The notes below the pieces were generated by a model, which saw nothing but the letters and a program-made list of their open reading frames with translations, did not search any database and was not told the DNA's origin. Positions 61,321-64,000 of a stretch of DNA of 64,000 nucleotides are shown piece after piece (position 1 is the first letter of the stretch; each line of letters starts with the position of its first letter). The stretch lies in assembly GCF_016065055.1 (NCBI RefSeq), contig NZ_CP065856.1, positions 2,417,836-2,481,835 of the forward strand, in the 5' to 3' direction. Both the position numbers and the translations under genes were made by a program. Source of the stretch: Halosimplex litoreum (GTDB lineage: Archaea > Halobacteriota > Halobacteria > Halobacteriales > Haloarculaceae).

Positions 61321-62169
61321 TCACAGGTCTGCGCTACTGAAGCGGGCGTAGCCGACCGCGAGTGGGACGACCAGCCAGACCGCGAGGACGACGAAGCCGA
61401 TCTCGGGGACGGCGTAGAAGGCGTCGATGCCCGCGCCGGCGAACGTCTGCGTGGGGAGCGAGGCGGCCACGTCGGGCAACAGGGCGGTGAGGACGGCGGT
61501 GTAGGCCGTCGACGGCGGTACCTGCATGACGAGGAACGTCCAGTCGGGCATCTGCTGTGGGAGCGCGAAGCCGTTGGCGACGTAGACGACGCCGATCGGC
61601 ACGACGTCCCAGAGGAACTCGAAGACGACGAAAAAACCGATGGCGAGCGTCGTCGCCCGCGAGGTCGACCCCGTCGTCGCCGAGATGCCGACGACGACCG
61701 AGACGTACACCGCGGTGAACAGCAGCGTCGCGACCAGGAAGAGGCCGACGGTCACCACGTCGAGCGACCCCAACATGGCGAAGGCGAAGCCGAAGCCGAC
61801 GGCCAGGCCGATCGCCAGCGCCAGCGAGAGGACGGCCATACGCCCGAGGAGCTTGCCGAAGAGTACGTCCCGTCGCCGGTGGGGCAGCGCGAGCAGGAGT
61901 TTGACGCTCCCGATCTCCCGCTCGCCGGCGATCGCTTTGTAGCAGACGACGATGGCCGTCAGCGAGACGAACAGGCTGACGATCCCCGCCGTGAAGAAGA
62001 CCAGCCCGCCGACCGACGGCTCGGCGCCCGGGCTGACCAGCTGGGGCAACTCGACGTAGGAGTAGGTGAGCGTCAGCGAGAGGACGACGAAGACGGCCAG
62101 CAGCGCCCACAGCGCCCGCGACTGGACGGCGTCGCGAAAGTCCTTCTTCGCGACGGCGAGGGTACTCAT
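61321..62169 (-). CDS. ABC-2-type transporter permease
   Basis: A 282-residue membrane protein with six hydrophobic segments. It opens LAVAKKDFRDAVQSRALWALLAVFVVLSLTLTYSYV, followed by VCYKAIAGEREIGSVKLLLALPHRRRDVLFGKLLGRM, the pattern of ABC-2/NosY-like permeases. With the ATPase encoded just upstream it forms an exporter; the cargo is unknown. ATG at 62169, 46 bp after the ATPase stop. Confidence 0.93.
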   Translation of the reverse strand: MSTLAVAKKDFRDAVQSRALWALLAVFVVLSLTLTYSYVELPQLVSPGAEPSVGGLVFFTAGIVSLFVSLTAIVVCYKAIAGEREIGSVKLLLALPHRRRDVLFGKLLGRMAVLSLALAIGLAVGFGFAFAMLGSLDVVTVGLFLVATLLFTAVYVSVVVGISATTGSTSRATTLAIGFFVVFEFLWDVVPIGVVYVANGFALPQQMPDWTFLVMQVPPSTAYTAVLTALLPDVAASLPTQTFAGAGIDAFYAVPEIGFVVLAVWLVVPLAVGYARFSSADL

Positions 62170-62215
62170 CGACTCGCCTCCAGGATGCAGTCGGCGACCC
62201 GCGGGCGGACGGGCG

Positions 62216-63142
62216 TCACTGTGGCACCTCCTGTTTCTCGGTCGTGTACTCGGCGAAGAGATCCTCCAGCGAGGACTCGTCGATCGCGAAGTCGCGGATC
62301 TCGACGCCGCGCTCGTCGAGGGCCTTCAGGATCTCGAACTTCGAGCCGTCGCGAGTCAGCGTCACTTCGAGTCGGTCGCCCTCCAGGGCCGCGCTCGTGA
62401 CGTAGATGCGGTTGCGGATCGCCTCGGCGTCTTCGGCGTCGGCGCCGCCGACGTCGATGGTGAGCGTGGTGACCGTCTCGGTCTGGCCGCGCAGGCCGTC
62501 GATGGAGTCGACGGCGACGAGACGGCCGCGATTGATGATCGCCACGCGGTCGCAGATGGCCTCGACCTGCTCCATGATGTGACTGGAGAAGAAGACGGTC
62601 GTCCCGCGCTCGTTCTCCGCCCGGATGATCTCCCGCATCTGGCGGGCGCCGTTGGGGTCCAGCCCGGTCGACGGTTCGTCGAGGATCAACAGATCGGGGT
62701 CGCCCAGCAACGCCATCGCGAGGACGAGCCGCTGGCGCATCCCCTTGGAGTAGCCGCCGGCCTTCCGGTCGGCCGCCTCGGCGATCGACACCCGCTCCAT
62801 GACATCGTCGATGTCCGCGCCGTCGAGGTCCTTCGAGTCGACGACGAACTGGAGGTGCTGGCGCCCAGTCAGCCGGTCGTAGACGTGGAACGCATCGGGG
62901 AGCACGCCGATCCGCTCTCGAACCCGCAGGCTGTCGGCCTGGGCGTCCAGTCCCATGACCGTCGCCGACCCCGACGTGGGCCGCACGAAATCGAGTAGGA
63001 TGTCGATCGTCGTCGACTTCCCCGCGCCGTTCGGCCCTAAAAATCCGAATATCTCACCCTCCTGTACTTCGAGGTCGAGCCCGTCGACCGCCAGCACGTC
63101 GCCGTAGCGCTTGGTCAGCCCGTCGAGTTCGATCGCCGTCAT
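62216..63142 (-). CDS. ABC transporter ATP-binding subunit
   Basis: A 308-residue ATPase. Walker A is GPNGAGKSTT, the Q-loop region holds GVLPDAFHVYDRLTGRQ, the signature is GGYSKGMRQRLVLAMALLGDPDLLILDEPSTGLDP with Walker B, and the H loop is FFSSHIMEQVEAICDRVAIINRGRLVAVD. A C-terminal extension (about residues 220-300) is typical of drug and lipid exporters with DUF4162-like tails. It pairs with the permease downstream. The 181 bp upstream is AT-rich with a palindrome at 63260-63275. Confidence 0.95.
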   Translation of the reverse strand: MTAIELDGLTKRYGDVLAVDGLDLEVQEGEIFGFLGPNGAGKSTTIDILLDFVRPTSGSATVMGLDAQADSLRVRERIGVLPDAFHVYDRLTGRQHLQFVVDSKDLDGADIDDVMERVSIAEAADRKAGGYSKGMRQRLVLAMALLGDPDLLILDEPSTGLDPNGARQMREIIRAENERGTTVFFSSHIMEQVEAICDRVAIINRGRLVAVDSIDGLRGQTETVTTLTIDVGGADAEDAEAIRNRIYVTSAALEGDRLEVTLTRDGSKFEILKALDERGVEIRDFAIDESSLEDLFAEYTTEKQEVPQ

Positions 63143-63259
63143 CGGTCTCCGCCCTCCGCACCCGTCGTGTCGCCCGCGCTCGTTGTCCCGTTCACACCAC
63201 TACTCTACTACCGGGTACGATAAGTATTATTGAATTATTTACATATAACGGATCGCTTA

Positions 63260-63275
63260 CTCAAAGATATTTGAG
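63260..63275. promoter_or_regulatory. Palindrome in the ABC operon upstream region
   Basis: A perfect inverted repeat CTCAAA (63260-63265) and TTTGAG (63270-63275) with a 4-bp spacer, in a strikingly AT-rich patch (63210-63270) that also holds TATA-like sequence on the minus strand. It lies 118 bp upstream of the ATPase start, and could be an operator for it or part of the end of the upstream gene. Confidence 0.5.
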
Positions 63276-63323
63276 CGGTATCAGCCCGTGACGACGCCGT
63301 ACGCCGGGAGTATTGTGGGGTTG

Positions 63324-64000
63324 TCAGGGCGGCTCGAAATCGTCGACCGGCGTGACGGCGAACGAGTCGTCCATCGCGAGCGCGAGCGTGTCGCCCTCGA
63401 AGTCGAGCTCGAAGCGGGCGTCGACCGGGTCGGCCGAACGCACGTCGGTCGTCCATTCCTCGGAGACGAACAGTCCGAACAGCTCCCACAGGGGCGTCTC
63501 GGGCAGTGGGATCTCGTGGTCCCAGAGGAAGGCACTCGCCCGCGGGTGAAAGACCGCCGGGACTTCGATCGGGAGGTGGATCGTAAAGTCGCAGGTCCGA
63601 CAGATAGCGGCGAAGGTGTACTGGCCCGCGTCGCCGGGTGTCTCGTGGCTCTCGTGGGCGTCGACGCGTCGGTCGACTCGCCCGAAACACTCCGGGCACA
63701 CGTCGCCACGGATCAGGACGTAGGTGCTCCAGATCCGATAGCCGAAGCTCGCGACGACCTCGTCGGGCGAGCGCTCGCTCGCCTGGCTCCGCGGGAACGA
63801 GTCCGAGAGCAGCGTCCGGTCGCAGGCGCGACAGCTGACGACGAACCGCTCGTCGTCGAGACGCGCCCCCAGGTCGCTCGTGCCGCAGACGACGCAGGCG
63901 CCGGCGACTGCGATCGGGTCGAACGACGGTGTCGTCTCGTACAGTCCCGACCGGACGGCCCGGACGATCTTGTCGCCAGCGTAGGTGAGGCGATACCCCG
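63324..64000 (-). CDS. Regulator-like protein with two zinc ribbons (DUF7351-like), 5' end cut off
   Basis: At least 225 residues, reading from the right edge of the window to the stop at 63324. The visible N-terminal part (GYRLTYAGDKIVRAVRSGLYE) is the end of a winged-helix domain of ArsR-like type. Two zinc-ribbon halves follow (CVVCG...CRACD, then CPECF...CRTCDFTIHLP), with a HLPIEVPAVFHPRASAFLWDHEIPLPETPLWELFG segment near the end. This is a common haloarchaeal regulator layout. It ends 182 bp upstream of the ABC ATPase start on the same strand, suggesting a regulatory link. Confidence 0.85.
   Translation of the reverse strand, partial: GYRLTYAGDKIVRAVRSGLYETTPSFDPIAVAGACVVCGTSDLGARLDDERFVVSCRACDRTLLSDSFPRSQASERSPDEVVASFGYRIWSTYVLIRGDVCPECFGRVDRRVDAHESHETPGDAGQYTFAAICRTCDFTIHLPIEVPAVFHPRASAFLWDHEIPLPETPLWELFGLFVSEEWTTDVRSADPVDARFELDFEGDTLALAMDDSFAVTPVDDFEPP

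Overview
The window reads as chromosomal DNA of a haloarchaeon (class Halobacteria). The evidence is very high GC, acid-rich proteins, leaderless TATA promoters 27-30 nt upstream of starts, Bat-type HTH regulators, TrmB and DUF7344 regulators, ribosomal protein L40e, the rRNA aminocarboxypropyltransferase Tsr3 and an RPA3-type single-strand binding operon. Genus cannot be fixed from the sequence; no rRNA, tRNA, CRISPR array, insertion sequence or origin was recognised.

1-9.5 kb: a DUF123 (GIY-YIG-like) protein, a receiver-PAS-GAF histidine kinase, a decayed S9-peptidase tail, small unknown proteins, an RraA-like protein, a metallo-beta-lactamase-fold hydrolase, L40e, an enolase-superfamily protein and a TrmB regulator. 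9.5-21.2 kb: a Tat-exported GH9 cellulase-like lipoprotein divergent from TrmB, two membrane proteins (one of low GC), tsr3, a peroxiredoxin with a long acidic tail, an NTF2-like protein, a PAS-GAF-Bat sensor, serS and an alpha/beta hydrolase. 21.2-30.3 kb: a secreted six-repeat PPC-PKD-dockerin-like protein, another MBL hydrolase, a 1,400-residue PAS/GAF/Bat sensor and small regulators. 30.5-36.5 kb: a transporter block in which an amino-acid permease and a formate/nitrite channel both carry universal-stress domains, next to a Na+/H+ antiporter with TrkA domains.

36.6-50 kb: a seven-helix PAS sensor with a degenerate kinase domain, a thiolase with a duplicated 3' flank, an AAA+ ATPase, an MDR reductase, a TRAM protein, a flippase-like protein, an atypical SDR, small membrane proteins, a tandem-domain unknown, mannose-1-phosphate guanylyltransferase and UspA. 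50-64 kb: a hydrolase, a wHTH/MazF-like toxin-antitoxin pair, a Bat regulator, a HAD phosphatase, a Gfo/Idh oxidoreductase, the RPA3 operon, a ribbon-helix-helix coiled-coil protein, a frameshifted dehalogenase remnant, a seven-helix histidine kinase, a DUF5814 protein, VapBC, and an ABC exporter beside a truncated regulator gene.

The most unusual signal is non-coding. Two related modular palindromic elements (5928-6112 and 19819-20092) sit in divergent promoter regions. They share terminal inverted repeats and a central 18-bp hairpin. Their 63-65-nt conserved-core arms are closed by 12-13-bp stems whose sequence differs in every arm while complementarity is kept. Each element is followed by a locus-specific tandem repeat (24-bp or 15-bp period). 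The direct repeat downstream of the thiolase (38331-38800) is a second, separate structured repeat.
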